In this document: one piece after another, positions 1 to 16,482 of the stretch
How the letters are laid out: each line of letters begins with the position of its first letter
How positions within the stretch are numbered: the stretch's first letter is position 1
Origin: Termitomyces sp. T153
Taxonomy: Eukaryota > Basidiomycota > Agaricomycetes > Agaricales > Lyophyllaceae
Assembly: GCA_018296165.2 (NCBI GenBank)
Contig: JACKQL020000049.1
Span: 310,001 to 374,000 of the forward strand
Reading direction: 5' to 3'
DNA length: 64,000 nt
Translations under genes and position numbers: made by a program
Notes under the pieces: model-generated
What the model was told of the DNA's origin: nothing
What the model saw: the letters and a program-made list of their open reading frames with translations, nothing else
The model's database searches: none

Positions 1-924
1 AAGGAAAGACTGATGGCTGAACAGGGGCAGAGGATCTCTGCCACAATTTTGGAGGATGTCCAGACACCATCCTCTAGTGACCAGTCCAAAGTCTGTGATA
101 TACAATTATCCGCCTCTGAAGCAGCTGCGTTCCCCTCTCCAGCGAACATCTTTGATGATGATGAGGTAGACAACGTACCTCGACCCCTGGAGCGGCAGAA
201 GTCACGATCAAAATCACCTTGTCCCCTCGTGGAGGATGCGCCCACGGAGGAAACACCTCGGAAACAGGCTTTACGAAAACGAAAACAGGATGTTTCGCAC
301 CTGCCGGTTGATGAATCACGCTCAATGAGAGGGAGGCCTCGTGAGTCATCGAAGGACGAGGGGGCCGCGGCGATCAAACAAGGGAACAATCTCCCGCGAC
401 CTGGACATATGTTGAGATCAAGACCAAGCGGGCCAGGCAAACGAGCTGCGTCGCCCCTTTCTACGATGATTCTACCATCACGAAAGCGACCAAGAGTCGA
501 ATCATCAGATGCCGAGGCTGAGAACGAGGATGAGGCGACCACGGAGGTAGGAGAAGGATCACCGCCACGTGTTTCTGGGTTATCCAATGGCCATCATATG
601 AATGGTGATCTGACGATGGGGAATGATTCGGAAAAACTGTTCGACGAGGTCATCCCCGTGAAAGCCATTCACGTCGTGCCATCTGTGATCCCAAAGGGTA
701 AAACAAGAGGGCCGACAGGAGATGATGTCAAGTCAGAGGACTATGGGACGCCATCGACGAATGTTACCGGTCGACATAGCCTCAGCGATGATACTGTGTA
801 CACGACAACAGTGGCGAATGGGAAGGGGGAGGAGATGATGGTTATGGACGAAGGAGACGTGGACGCAGATGGAGAGTATGAGGAGGATGCAGAGGGAGAG
901 CCGGATGATGAGAGTGGGTTGTAG
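1..924 (+). CDS. C-terminal part of an unidentified acidic protein (5' end outside window)
   Basis: The frame is open from base 1 to the stop at 922-924, so this is most likely the 3' end of a larger gene; the first ATG inside the window is at 13. The visible 300 or so residues have no recognisable fold. They are rich in Ser, Pro, Arg and Lys in the first half, with short basic clusters such as RKQALRKRKQ and LPSRKRPR that resemble nuclear localisation signals. The tail is strongly acidic and ends in a run of Asp, Glu and Gly. This composition is typical of disordered tails of nuclear or chromatin proteins, but that is inference. Codon use and CG content match the neighbouring host genes, not the transposons. 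Confidence 0.6.
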   Translation, partial: KERLMAEQGQRISATILEDVQTPSSSDQSKVCDIQLSASEAAAFPSPANIFDDDEVDNVPRPLERQKSRSKSPCPLVEDAPTEETPRKQALRKRKQDVSHLPVDESRSMRGRPRESSKDEGAAAIKQGNNLPRPGHMLRSRPSGPGKRAASPLSTMILPSRKRPRVESSDAEAENEDEATTEVGEGSPPRVSGLSNGHHMNGDLTMGNDSEKLFDEVIPVKAIHVVPSVIPKGKTRGPTGDDVKSEDYGTPSTNVTGRHSLSDDTVYTTTVANGKGEEMMVMDEGDVDADGEYEEDAEGEPDDESGL

Positions 925-1036
925 GTGATACCTTTAATGTACCTAATATTTGGCAAGAGGATGGATGGCAAATAGCGTGGGATTAAACGAGCCACTGTGA
1001 ACTAGCTGCAGTCCGATCCATTCAGTTCAGTTGAAG

Positions 1037-2769
1037 ATGGATGCAAAGTTCGTACAGCCTCGGTTCATCCCCGCCAACAATGCCTTCAGCTATGTTGCAG
1101 TGAACAGAATATGCAATACGGTCGTATGCCTCCCCAAGAGCGCAGGGACACCAACCTCGACAGCAATGGCTCGGTAAACCAAGCTTTCAAGTCGAAACAA
1201 CACAACCCTGACCAGCTCGTCTCTTAGACTCCCTTCCAAACACATCAGAGCTTAGGTCAAGCCCTCGGCTCCCATATACCAGGTCTTGTACTTTCCAACT
1301 ATTGCTGCCTCATTCCTCAATTATCTATCAAGGCCTTGCCCAGAATGGTCCGCCACAGTCCCATCCAGGCGCACCCCCTTCACATTCTCCTCTTTTCACG
1401 GTGACAACTGGCCATCCCTCACCTGGCATGAAGCGCAAGCAAGTTGATACTTCAATGAATCCACAGGTCCTCAAACGCCGACGCGATGCTGAAGACGGCG
1501 ATGCTTTCGATATCGATGGCTCTGGCCAGGGTGCCAAGCACTGGACCGACGAGGAAAAGTCGAAGCTATTCCACTGGCTTATGGGACCTGGTCAGGACGA
1601 GCACTGGAACGCACTCCGTGCAACTAAAAACTCGTGCCTACGGGAAGTAAGCGGATTTTCCCACTTCATCATCGGCGTTAATCTTGATATTCTTGGAAAA
1701 GTGTGCAATCGAGGTATTCGGCAGCAAAAAAACATATCAGGCGCTTAAAGGATGCTATGAACGTAACTTCAACTTATTCAAGCAGATCTATGCCTACGAA
1801 ATGTATCACATCCATGCCGCGAATCTGAGCTCCTACAATGAGGCCGATCGTTTAAGGGAATACGAAAGACGGTTGCAAAGCGCTCGGAAAGCTGGTTGCG
1901 ATGTCGGAAACGTCACTGCCCGGACGATCGACCATTGGCATCGATTAGGTTGGTATGAATTGTTCTATCGCAGGTGATATCACAATAAGGCTTTTCGTGG
2001 TGTGGGGGAATAATTATTGTTTTTGTAGATGGCATGGCGACCCCGCGACTACCCGCCCTGTTCAACCTCGAACTGCTAGCACCGTCGGTCAGGGTCAAAA
2101 TGGGACTGACGACCTCGACTTGGACGAAGATCCCTCGCAGATCAATTTTCCTGATACGACAATGATGCCCAATGGAATAAACAACTCCGTGCCACACGAA
2201 CGACCCCATCCAAATATCCAAAATCCAATAAACTATATCAACCCCCAAACGACGCTACGGGAGCCCGTTATCCAACATTCATCTACATCTCCAATAGTAG
2301 GTCCCACTGGATCTGGACAACTAAATGGCAACACAAACCCTGTACCTCCCACTCCTTCCTCCACCGCACCGTCCAGCTCAGACCCAGTGGTCATGAATTT
2401 TACGATCCCCCAAGGAATGCTCTCCGCTTACATGCAGTATCTACAAGTACAGACGCAGACAGGAAAAATGAAGTTGGAGTATATGAGGCGCCGAGAGGAA
2501 CGCGAGGAGAAGGAGAGTGCACATCGCCTTCAGATAGAGCGGCTAAGGCTGGAACGGGAAACTGCAGAGTATGAACATAAAAAACAGAAGGCCACCCAAG
2601 ATGAAACAACAAATCGTGCACTAGTAAGTATGCTGTAATCCTCACAAACGTTTCTGTATTCCCTCATGCTCGGTAATCTATCCAGTCTTTGTTGGAAAAT
2701 CCGAATCTTGAAGAAGGGATTAGGAAGGCGGCTGGAGAATATCTTAAGAGTCTCTTCGAAGCCAAATAG
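1037..2769 (+). CDS. SANT/Myb-like domain protein, putative transcription regulator
   Basis: Five-exon model (introns 1100-1343, 1647-1701, 1974-2028, 2624-2685) giving 438 aa in frame to the TAG at 2767-2769. The centre carries a Myb/SANT-like helix set (HWTDEEKSKLFHWL, then DEHWNALRATKNSCLRE and FGSKKTYQALKGCYERNF). A Pro/Ser/Thr-rich linker follows, then a charged coiled coil (KLEYMRRREEREEKE onwards). This architecture is a recurring, functionally uncharacterised agaricomycete family and is presumably nuclear and DNA-binding (inference). The three short introns and their phases are secure. The 5' end is not: the first exon from ATG 1037 needs a 244-nt intron, and an alternative in-frame ATG at 1428 would give 389 aa. 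Confidence 0.7.
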
Positions 2770-3199
2770 GCTGCATACCCTTCAATCTGTGCATGACCAT
2801 ACCCATTACTTGAGGAATAATGTATATTAACTTATTTTTTGGCATCTAACTTGTTTTAATCGGCATCGAAGTTATCTTGACGAATAAGTATCGAAAACTG
2901 AAAAGGTTCGACCTTGCACGAGGATGAAAGACCCAAATTTCACCTTTATATCAAATGCCCATATCCCTGCTTGACATTTTTACATTTGAAAACTGAAATA
3001 TTGACCGTAGGGACCCATGCTACAACTGGTTTCATGATTGTCGTAATTTGCGTGGTTTTCCCAAGGTTTTTTTTCCTAGTGTCATGATCAATCTACCCTT
3101 CAATTGAAAATGGTCTTGGGATCGTTACCTAGTAAATTCTTTGGATTTGACCTGCTCGCATGACTGCCAGAACACCTATTTTACTTTTTCTTTTTCCAG
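2770..3199. other. AT-rich intergenic spacer, no gene seen
   Basis: Between the SANT gene and the first Copia remnant. No coherent reading frame, repeat or RNA gene is visible. Confidence 0.5.
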
Positions 3200-4750
3200 T
3201 TCTACTTTTCTTGCCGCACTAGTTCAATCAGCCCCAGAGGTCTCCTCGGATTTGACAATGGCCCTTGCAGTCAGACATACTTCCATTCCAAGATTTGGGG
3301 CCTCGGGTCCAAGTGAACATTGCTTTGTGAGGCAAGACATATTCACAGAGTATACACCATATGAAATCCCAAGGAAGGGGCTTGCTGCAGCTAAGGTCGC
3401 CACTTTCTGCATTGTGGGTCAGGGCACAGTGTCCAAGGGTGATCAAAACAAACCAAGGAAAGGCCAAACCACTCTTTAAAAACATTCTTCATACCCCAGA
3501 CTTATCTGCCAACCTCTTCTCCATTGGGAAGCTTGATCTTGCAGGGTTCTTGATTGTGTTTGCAAAAGGAAAGGTGGTTTTCCACAACCCTGATGGGAGA
3601 GAAGTGTTCGTTGGCAACAGTACAAATGGCATGTACTTGCTTGATATCTTGGAGGCAATCACAACCCCAACAGCTATGGTAGCCTTGCCCCTTAAGGCTC
3701 CAGTAGACCTTGATGGATGGCATCACTGCTTTGAGCATGCTGGAGTGGACACTATTTGTAGTGCAGTAAGGAACAACTAGATAACCTCACCATAAAAGGA
3801 AACATCAAAGTTAAAGAGTTGTGTGTGAGGACTGCATTTATGGGAAATACACTTTGTGACCCTATGATGGCAAGCATGACATCTGAGAGGGTGATCCATA
3901 CTGTTATAGAGGGAGTTAGATGCTTACTGGCAGAGAGTGACCTTCCAAAGGACATGTGGGCTGAAGCAGCCATGATGCAGGTCTACACCAGGAACTGACT
4001 TCCTTCATTGCAATATAATGGCATATCTGAGTGTGCATGGACAAGGAAGTGGATCAGTGTTGCTCACCTGTGCCCCTTTGGATCAATTGCTTTTGCTAAA
4101 GTGGCCAAGGAACTAATAAAGTCAAAACTTGATCCACACTCAGTCAAGTACACCATGGTGGGCTATGCCCTGGACATTGGTGGCTACCAACTCCTTGACT
4201 GAGCCACAAGAAACATAGTTACTTCCTGTAACATGATCTTTGATGAAGGATCAGGTCACAGGTCTCTCACAGTTATTGAGGAGGCTGATGACTTACTGAC
4301 TGTCAATACACCTTTCTCCACACTCTCAAAGACCACAGGACTTCTACACCATACCAGCCTGTTGGCCCCTGCATCTGTGGGGGTTCACCTCTCTATACTC
4401 TTAGGATGCAGATAGCCAAGCCTAATACAGCCACTGATCTTGGCCCTGAATCATTGGAAATGCCACAGCCCAATACCTCAGCCATATCAAACCTGCCAGT
4501 GCCTGATACCATCACCCTTCATTGCTTGAATAGACTGCAAGGCATATCCATGCCTGAATCACCAATGTAAACCTTGCACAGGATGCCTATGTGTTTCTTG
4601 CACTCCTAACAGCAGCAAATATGGACAATGATGACTACATACCCAAAAATTACATGTAAGCAATGTGTTGTCCCAATTTGTGGCTACTGGCCATCCAGCA
4701 AGGGCTACATGGTCATGAAGAAAGCAAAGTATGGAGAATGGTACTGGAGT
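3200..4750 (+). pseudogene. Degenerate Ty1/Copia pol remnant (protease, pre-integrase, integrase, start of RT)
   Basis: Broken reading frames on the plus strand follow the order of a Copia polyprotein. A decayed retropepsin comes first, with FGASGPSEHCF where a DSGAS-H motif is expected, followed by the NILHTPDLSANLFSIGKL segment seen downstream of Copia proteases. Then come a pre-integrase stretch (LDGWHHCFEHAG), an integrase C-terminal part around 3,890-4,200 (WAEAAMMQVYTRN, SVKYTMVGYA), and the entry to the reverse transcriptase near 4,640 (DDYIPKNYM). Several stops and frameshifts interrupt it and no LTRs were found. The RT body is missing; the remnant stops where a fold-back repeat begins at 4,780. 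An old truncated insertion. Confidence 0.75.
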
Positions 4751-4779
4751 TAGCCGATAATTTTTCCTAAGGGAAAACT

Positions 4780-4908
4780 GAGAAGGAAACCTGTTATACC
4801 ATTTCTGGATAGTGTATTTCCAATGGAAAAAGGCTTTAAACAATGGAAGAAGCCTTTTTCCAAAGGAAAATCTTGTCAAAGAAATAGTATGACAGGTTTC
4901 TTTTTCCA
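4780..4908. repeat. Fold-back inverted repeat (hairpin about 57 bp per arm)
   Basis: The left arm (4780-4836) and the reverse complement of the right arm (about 4849-4908) share GAAACCTGT[CT]ATAC and GGAAAAAGGCTT blocks around a loop of roughly 12 bases (TTAAACAATGGA). The arms match imperfectly but continuously. It sits directly at the broken end of the Copia remnant, so it could be a small MITE-like fold-back element or a repair scar. No target duplication could be defined. Confidence 0.65.
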
Positions 4909-5130
4909 TTTTTCTACTGGAAACAGGTTCCAGTGCCAGCAGTGCTTCTTGTGCCTGTATATGTGCTGGATTTGGAATGGATTCTTGATGATATGGCCAT
5001 AAGGCCGGCCCATACTGTGAGATATGCTTTGTAATGAGGTTCCTTGACTGATATATTTGAAGGTGGGTATGGGAACTAGTGGAGACAAGGTAGAAAAGCG
5101 CGTACACAACCCTCAATTCGGACTTAGCCG

Positions 5131-5179
5131 CGGAATACTATCCCAACCCCGTAGTTCGAAGTACCCCTTGAGTCGGACG
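5131..5179. repeat. Left terminal inverted repeat of the psq-type element
   Basis: Pairs with 5752-5800 in inverted orientation with only a few mismatches, for example CCCAACCCC against CCCACCCCC and TTCGAAG against TTCGGAG. Confidence 0.8.
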
Positions 5180-5321
5180 TCACAATCTAGTCACACTTAG
5201 TCAAACACCCTTTTAAAACTCCGCCCAGAGAATATTATGAGTAGAACGCGCGGAAGGAGAATACATTGGATACAATAATCGAAGCCCCGTCCCTAGACAT
5301 GTCACTGAGGGTCTTTGTGGT

Positions 5322-5741
5322 TCACCTGGAGTTTTGAAAGGTAAGCTCTTTTATCCCAGTAAGACAAATTTTGTTACTCACCTTGAGGTCTTGAGCTGCC
5401 TCTTCATAGGACTTGTACTGCCCCTCAGTGACCCCCTGTATAGCCGCCTGGATATGCTCCTCATAGTCGCGCAAGCACTGGATGCGGCGGCGCCCCATGG
5501 GGACAAACCGCGGTGAAGGTGAGTCACTAATTAACGAAGGCGCGACTCCGACGCGTGAAGGAAATTTCAGACTCAGCCTTGCCGTCGAATCGGCAGGCGT
5601 GACATTGACCTCGACCATCGCCCACGACGGAAGACAACTACAACACTGTTCCTGAACTCGAATCGAGTTGGAAACAGGTAAGTACTCATACTGTTGTCTG
5701 GGTCTCAACTCTTGGACGCTCAACGTGGCCATTTGCCACAA
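5322..5741 (-). pseudogene. Truncated transposase, N-terminal psq-like helix-turn-helix only
   Basis: Open frame of about 139 codons inside the 49-bp inverted repeats. Only the last third looks like a conserved domain: a basic start (MGRRRIQ), an amphipathic helix, and the turn YKSYEEAAQDLKV typical of the psq fold that precedes DDE catalytic domains in pogo-like transposases. A plausible intron donor (GTGAGT) lies directly after it. Spliced or not, the frame ends before any DDE residues. The first two thirds may not be coding. Best read as a decayed transposase start, not a host gene. Confidence 0.5.
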
Positions 5742-5751
5742 ATATTTGTTT

Positions 5752-5800
5752 CGTCCGACTCAAGGGGTACTCCGAACTACGGGGGTGGGATAGTACCCCG
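5752..5800. repeat. Right terminal inverted repeat of the psq-type element
   Basis: Reverse complement of the left repeat at 5131-5179. It starts CGTCCGACTCAAGGGGTACT and ends GTACCCCG. Confidence 0.8.
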
Positions 5801-6283
5801 TAAGATGTATTGTATAGATTTCTGAGAATACAAGAAGATTCTATGCTATTGAAAGAAAATGTGGGAATATTCCAGCGAAAATCCCAAAATCCACCAAATT
5901 TCCTAACTTGCATAACTTATGCTGTGGAATATGATATACATAAATAAATAAACTTTTCTGGCCACCTCAACCGCCTTGTCAAGTGTATACACGCGCCAAG
6001 TATAGACCTGGAAAGTCCACAACATGACCGGTCCTAGCTGCAGTGCCTATACAACACGGGTTCAATCAATGTTCCTTCTCTCATTTTCAAAGTTCTAGTT
6101 ATAATCCTCCATAATCCAGATACACGTCGGAGAAATCATGAATGTCTTGAGCACAAGAGAGGGCTGAATAAGCCATTTGCAAAGATGATGACATGTTCTC
6201 GGCCCCTGTTTCCGGCCCAGGATATATCTACCTGGAGACATGTTCAGGGATTGTGCCGATACATCTTGAAGGACGTTTCTTCG
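5801..6283. other. Upstream region of the ABC transporter
   Basis: No independent gene seen. It includes the possible N-terminal extension from 6185. An AT-rich stretch with ATAAATAAATAAA lies near 5,940, but no element could be assigned with confidence. Confidence 0.4.
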
Positions 6284-11984
<5,701 letters not shown>

Positions 11985-12203
11985 CGACGTACACAAATTA
12001 TCTACGCGGAGCAACCCATCTTTCAGTTGATACTCTTTTCACTGATCTGTTTCATGCGGACTTTGTGTGTGGAATTAGTTAGTAGTTGATGTTTACATGG
12101 TAAATGAATAAATTACAACGGTAGACAAGAACCCATGGTTTTACAACAGTAGCGAGATGGTTGCGTAGTAGGCCCTATTTCACCGCTAAAAGGTTGAGAA
12201 GCT

Positions 12204-14169
12204 TCACAAACTTTCTGGACCCAGTCCAGTCGCCTTTTCTAGTTCTGCATAGATTTGATCCTTCGCCTAGAGTCCAGTGTTAACAATAAAACGAAATTCT
12301 TCAAACTCCACAACACACCCTTGTAATCAACTCATCATCGATGATGGGCAGGAACTCAGTCGACACATCGCCACTCATTGGTACAACTTCCCACCGTGTT
12401 GGCGTATTTCCAACACAAAGACATATATCTTCGGGAAGATGAGCGCCATATTCCGAGTTGAAGTGGCTGCGCACTTGGATCTCCTCTACAGACGTAGAAC
12501 ATGATTGATATACTTTATATACCCAAAATGAACGAAGAAATCGACACACCTTCTGTCATAGCGACAAGTTGTGACATCATACCCCGCACGATATTTTCAA
12601 CTGCCTCTCGATATTGTCTACGCCGTGCCAGCTCAAGAATGAGTTTATTAAATGCAGTCTGGTAGGAGATGAATCGGTCGCGGAGGTGCTCAATCGTCAG
12701 GAGATGGTTCTGTAACCCATTGAGCTCTTCTTCACACTTCGCCTATGCAGCATATAGAAGTTGAGTATTTGGAGCTGGCGCTTTGTGAAGATACCAACCT
12801 CAACATCTTCTTGGATTTGTAGCATCTCAGGCATAATTTCGCCCAATTCGTCAAGATCCTCTAAAGTATGAGCTAACAATGAAAGATGTGTCTGGTATGT
12901 CTCCTTCGCAGCTACAAGTTTATCACTGTTTCGAGAGCTGTTAGAATCTAGATAAGAGAATCATGGAGTACAGCCTACTGGCATTCCTCTATTGCATCGG
13001 CGCACTCATCTATTTCGACCATTATGGAAGGTAGTTCATTAGTATCTCGATTCATAGCTAAGTGTTCAATTGGTTGAGATAGAATTCTGGTATGTATCAA
13101 ACACACACCGTCTATATCTTCATCATTAAATTCCTCTCCGGCTTCTTTCTCTTGTAGAGCATTAGAAATCTGCTCATAATGTGATGCCAAACTCTCTAGG
13201 TGGGAGGCCATAGTCGTTATTCTCGTATCTTGTTCAGCCAGTAATTCCTCAGTGTATTTTATAGGTGGCTGGTCAGGTAGTGCCGGCAACGATTCTCGGA
13301 TGATCTCAATAGTATGGACCAGAGTCTCTGGATATTCATCCGTCTTGCTCATGATATACTAAGTGGTTGAAAAATGAGGATATCCACAGGCAGAGGGGGC
13401 ACAAAGGCGTACATCAAGGCCCAACCGGTCGTTCTCGATTAAATCTAGGACATCTTCGATCGCCTGATCATCCACAAAGTCTCGCAGTGTCTTCCACATT
13501 TTCTTGTCTGCCTCCCTTTCTGGCCTCCGGTCCTCCTTGGCTACCTGCTTGCCATTGCGCAAGCCACCTTTGAGTGTAGAGGAAGGGCTCTGGCTGACCG
13601 TCGATAGTGTGGAACCATGTGGTTTCTGTCCTCCTTGCAGTTGTCCGTGTCCGTCATCTGAGTGCTGGCTTCCGAAGATAGATGAATCCGCAGAGGTGGT
13701 TCGATAGAAGTCCGGTGGCACGTATTGCGAGCCAAGCGATTCAAGGACTTCATCCAGCGCGTCAGATTGCTTTGCGCGTTGTTTGTCCCATTCCTAAGTG
13801 TGATGGACATACTTAGTGGACGTGCTAATAGGTGTGTCCATTCAATGTCGGTACGCCTACCTGAACCCTCTTCCCCATGACTGCCCGTTTCTCCTCAATG
13901 GTCTTGGCTACACTCGCAACCAACTAGGAGACTGGTGATAAATACATCACTGAATGGAGGTTTTCGTTGAGAGATACCTTCAACTGTTCGCCTACAGCCT
14001 CTGTAACCCATCGCACTTTGGCATCAAGGGCGACAACATTAACAGAGATATTGGCAGATGCATTTGAGACTACATGGGCGCGCGAACAGAGCTGTTCGCC
14101 GTTTTGAAGTGCCTGCTTAGACTGAAGAACAAGAGAAACAAGATGGGAGTGGTCCAGTGATGATGACAT
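12204..14169 (-). CDS. ATG17: Autophagy-related protein 17 (Atg17)
   Basis: Multi-exon minus-strand gene convergent with the ABC transporter. The start MSSSLDHSHLVSLVLQSKQA is followed by GEQLCSRA, then EVLESLGSQYVPPDF, KTLRDFVDDQAIEDVLD, DEYPETLVHTIEIIRESLP, LDELGEIMPEMLQ, ENIVRGMMSQLVAMTE, and a final domain with LPEDICLCVGNTPTRWEVVP. This order matches fungal Atg17, the elongated helical scaffold that clusters Atg1/Atg13 at the phagophore assembly site. Short introns include 13924-13977, 13794-13860, 13359-13412 and 13058-13108, with phases that keep the frame. The last exon is read after an intron from 12300 or so to the acceptor near 12270 and ends at TGA 12204-12206. If that intron is not used, the protein stops slightly earlier at 12301. 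Looks intact. Confidence 0.87.
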
Positions 14170-14256
14170 GGACGAGGGCGTCTCTCGGTGCCGTGTTTGT
14201 CAGTCTCACGCGCATGTCATCAGTCTCTACGGTACCTATATTTCCATAATACCATA
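14170..14256. promoter_or_regulatory. 87-bp divergent intergenic region between ATG17 and the LysM gene
   Basis: The two start codons point away from each other (ATG17 at 14169 minus, LysM protein at 14257 plus), so any core promoters and 5' leaders must share or overlap within this interval or lie in the opposing coding sequence. No TATA motif is obvious. Confidence 0.5.
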
Positions 14257-15322
14257 ATGTCGAACCCACCGTCCTTCTCTTCACCATATGTTTCCAAAGC
14301 TGATACAGACATGAATACTCTCCTCTGTTTCACGTGCTCCTCTTCTTTGCCACCTCTTAAGAAATCTTCAGGTTCCAGTACATCTGCATCCTCCCCAAGC
14401 GTCTTCACTACTCCGTGTTGTCAACGCCTCATTTGCAGTAGATGCATAACCACGAATCCTAGACTTCAAAGGTACAACCCCTGTCTGGTATGTCTTGGAG
14501 GCGTTGATGTCATGCGGACCAATACTTCAAATCCACCGTTGGGACCAGGAGCTTGCCTCAATCTTGATGGAGCAGTCAGGGACGAAGATACCTTCGTGCT
14601 TGGTGATGACAATTCAGCCAATGAAGACGAGAAAGACCGGGATACAGCATTGTTCTTGGATACAGATACTTTGACGTCCACACAAAACGCCCCTCAAAAT
14701 GGTGCTCAAGGCTTGCGTCAAGAAGAACGTCCAACAGAATCCAAAACTGAAGAAGGTATGGGGTCAGACATCTCGGAGTCCTTCCCCTCTCCCCTTAAGT
14801 ATTATATATTGCGATCCGACACACTCCAAGGAATCGTCCTTCGCTTCGGACTTGATGTAGGTAGTCTCTCATTGAGTTATCGTTTCCACACTCATGTACA
14901 TATAGGGCCGCGAGGTCTGCCGCCTGAACAACCTTCCCTCGAGTACCCTTAGGACTACGCCACATCTTCTTCATACACGACGGTACCTGATTCTTCCTCC
15001 CTCGGCACGGAAGGCTGGACTTCCTGTCAGGAAAGAACCCCCAGAGGAGGTGGCAGCCCGAGAGGTAAAATGGAGGAAGGAACGGGCAGAGAAGCGGCTG
15101 CAGACATTAATGAAGGAAGCTGATTGGTATGTGGCAAAGGCTTATGTCGCACTTGCGGATGATCCTGTTGAGGAGATAGAAGAACAGGAGGATTGGGACA
15201 AGATCAAGGAATATGGGGATGATGTCGGCCCGCGACCAACGAACTTGGAGGAGCGAGCTATCAGAAAGTATTTGGATGATGATGAATGGGAGGCAACCCA
15301 ACGTGAGAGAGCGTCAGGGTAA
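14257..15322 (+). CDS. LysM-domain protein with N-terminal Cys-rich (zinc-ribbon/RING-like) motif
   Basis: Two exons (intron 14857-14905) encode 338 aa. Near the N-terminus are CFTCSSSL and, about 35 residues on, CCQRLICSRCITTNP followed by NPCLVCLG, a set of paired cysteines suggestive of a zinc-binding module. After an acidic disordered middle comes a LysM-like motif (YYILRSDTLQGIVLRFGLD, joined across the intron to CRLNNLPSSTL, ending RRYLILPPSA), then a charged C-terminal helix region. There is no signal peptide, so unlike secreted LysM effectors this is probably intracellular, like the LysM proteins that pair with TLDc or zinc domains in eukaryotes. The intron splits the LysM. Start chosen at 14257; an in-frame upstream ATG at 14188 would add 23 residues. 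Confidence 0.75.
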
Positions 15323-16069
15323 ATTTGAGTAGGAAGGGAGGAATCGTGCATAGCTGGTAATGATATATAATTCCAGCATTCCGGCTCTGCCAGGCATCGA
15401 TTTAAAACGTACCATGCACGATATAGTCAGGAATGAAAATCATCGTGCTCGAGAATCTATGCTTGGGAGCTTTTATCCATTGCCATCTGTTTCCGAAACC
15501 AAGCCTTCAGACCAATTGCGTCTAACGCGCCTACCAGGGAGCGCATATCTGTGACTTCGCGCAAACCGACTTTAGATGCCAAACGGCCTTGAGCGTGATT
15601 TTCCACAGGCTGCGTATCGACGTGTTGGAACTGGAGATAGCGAAGTCCTGGTTCAAAAATGACTACGGATTAGAACCTCGAGTTAGAAGACTTACTAGAA
15701 ACCTGACCCACCTCGAGCGTTTTCAAGAAAAATGGAGATAGATTCTTTGCTTCCTTCAAACACGAGTACCCCAGGCTTTCCTGTCTGTTAGGAAGCGGTT
15801 TTTTAGCGCTGAAGAAACATTTTGGACCTAGAATACCTTGACTAGACCAGATACATTCGCATGTATGGCGTGTCGTTTGAGTCGTCGAAACTTGGCAGGA
15901 TTACTTATATCTAGACAATAGACAGTCATGCCAACTGAAACGAGATGAGCATCTATAATGGCATACGGTGCATTCTGGCAATAGAAACGAAAAATTGAGG
16001 CTTGAACATCCTGCCATGACCTGAGGGATGAGGACCGTTTGGAGCAAGTTCGAAAATATAAATGATTAC
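15323..16069. other. Spacer without a confident gene
   Basis: Contains only short frames on either strand. The minus strand shows stop-ridden stretches next to the hAT-like fragment and may be older transposon debris, but I cannot name a domain in it. Confidence 0.4.
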
Positions 16070-16274
16070 ATGAGACTGAAGAAGTTGTTTTCGAATGACT
16101 TCTGCTCAGGAGTAAAAGGCACATTTATGCCACGGAATACTTTGATTTGAGACTGTTTCATGGATTTGTGAGTAGATTTTTGGACATCCTCCCTTCCTTT
16201 CCATCACCTGTCACTTCTTTTGATGCCTCATCCCTTGACCTTTTCCCCTTTCCCTTCTTAAGTGCTTTGGCCAT
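16070..16274 (-). pseudogene. Fragment of a hAT-like (DUF659-type) transposase
   Basis: On the minus strand a lysine-rich start (MAKALKKGKGKRSRDEASK) is followed by a segment reading QIKVFRGINVPFTPEQKSF. This is close to a motif I associate with the region upstream of the DUF659/hAT catalytic domain in many agaricomycete transposase-derived proteins. The frame ends after about 70 codons and the catalytic part is absent. Assignment is from memory of the family motif, not an alignment. Confidence 0.35.
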
Positions 16275-16482
16275 CTTTCGAGCCTGTGCTGATGCATTTG
16301 GGCGTGGATTGACTCTGTTCTTCCCTAGGATGTGTGCAAATCATAATGCTTGACGTATGCCGCCCAGGCCGCCGTGCAAATGACGATGCAATTACCTCAT
16401 CACAATCGCAAGGGTACCATTGGCTAATCTGATCTCAATCTGATGTCAGGATGCCTGGCTTTTCCACACTAGTGTGAAACGA

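Larger units (their letters stand above)
5131..5800 (-). mobile_element. Non-autonomous DNA transposon with about 49-bp terminal inverted repeats
   Basis: Terminal inverted repeats at 5131-5179 and 5752-5800 are nearly identical (shared core TACTATCCCA, GTAGTTCG and AGTACCCCTTGAGTCGGACG). The 670-bp element carries a minus-strand frame from 5741 whose end (residues MGRRRIQCLRDYEEHIQAAI, then YKSYEEAAQDLKV) resembles the psq/CENP-B type helix-turn-helix at the N-terminus of pogo/Tigger-like transposases. A GTGAGT donor follows this helix, and the frame then stops, so the DDE catalytic part is absent. The element is likely mobilised only in trans, if at all. The outermost bases differ between ends, so no TSD is claimed. 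Confidence 0.75.

Noticed and set aside
4559..5116. 185-codon open frame on the minus strand
   Set aside because: It is antisense to the Copia remnant and runs through the fold-back repeat; no domain, and its composition follows the opposite strand.
12301..12549. ATG17 terminating at 12301
   Set aside because: A splice donor just before this stop and an acceptor near 12,270 extend the protein to a conserved-looking helical end (AKDQIYAELEKATGLGPESL) at 12204; kept only as an alternative.
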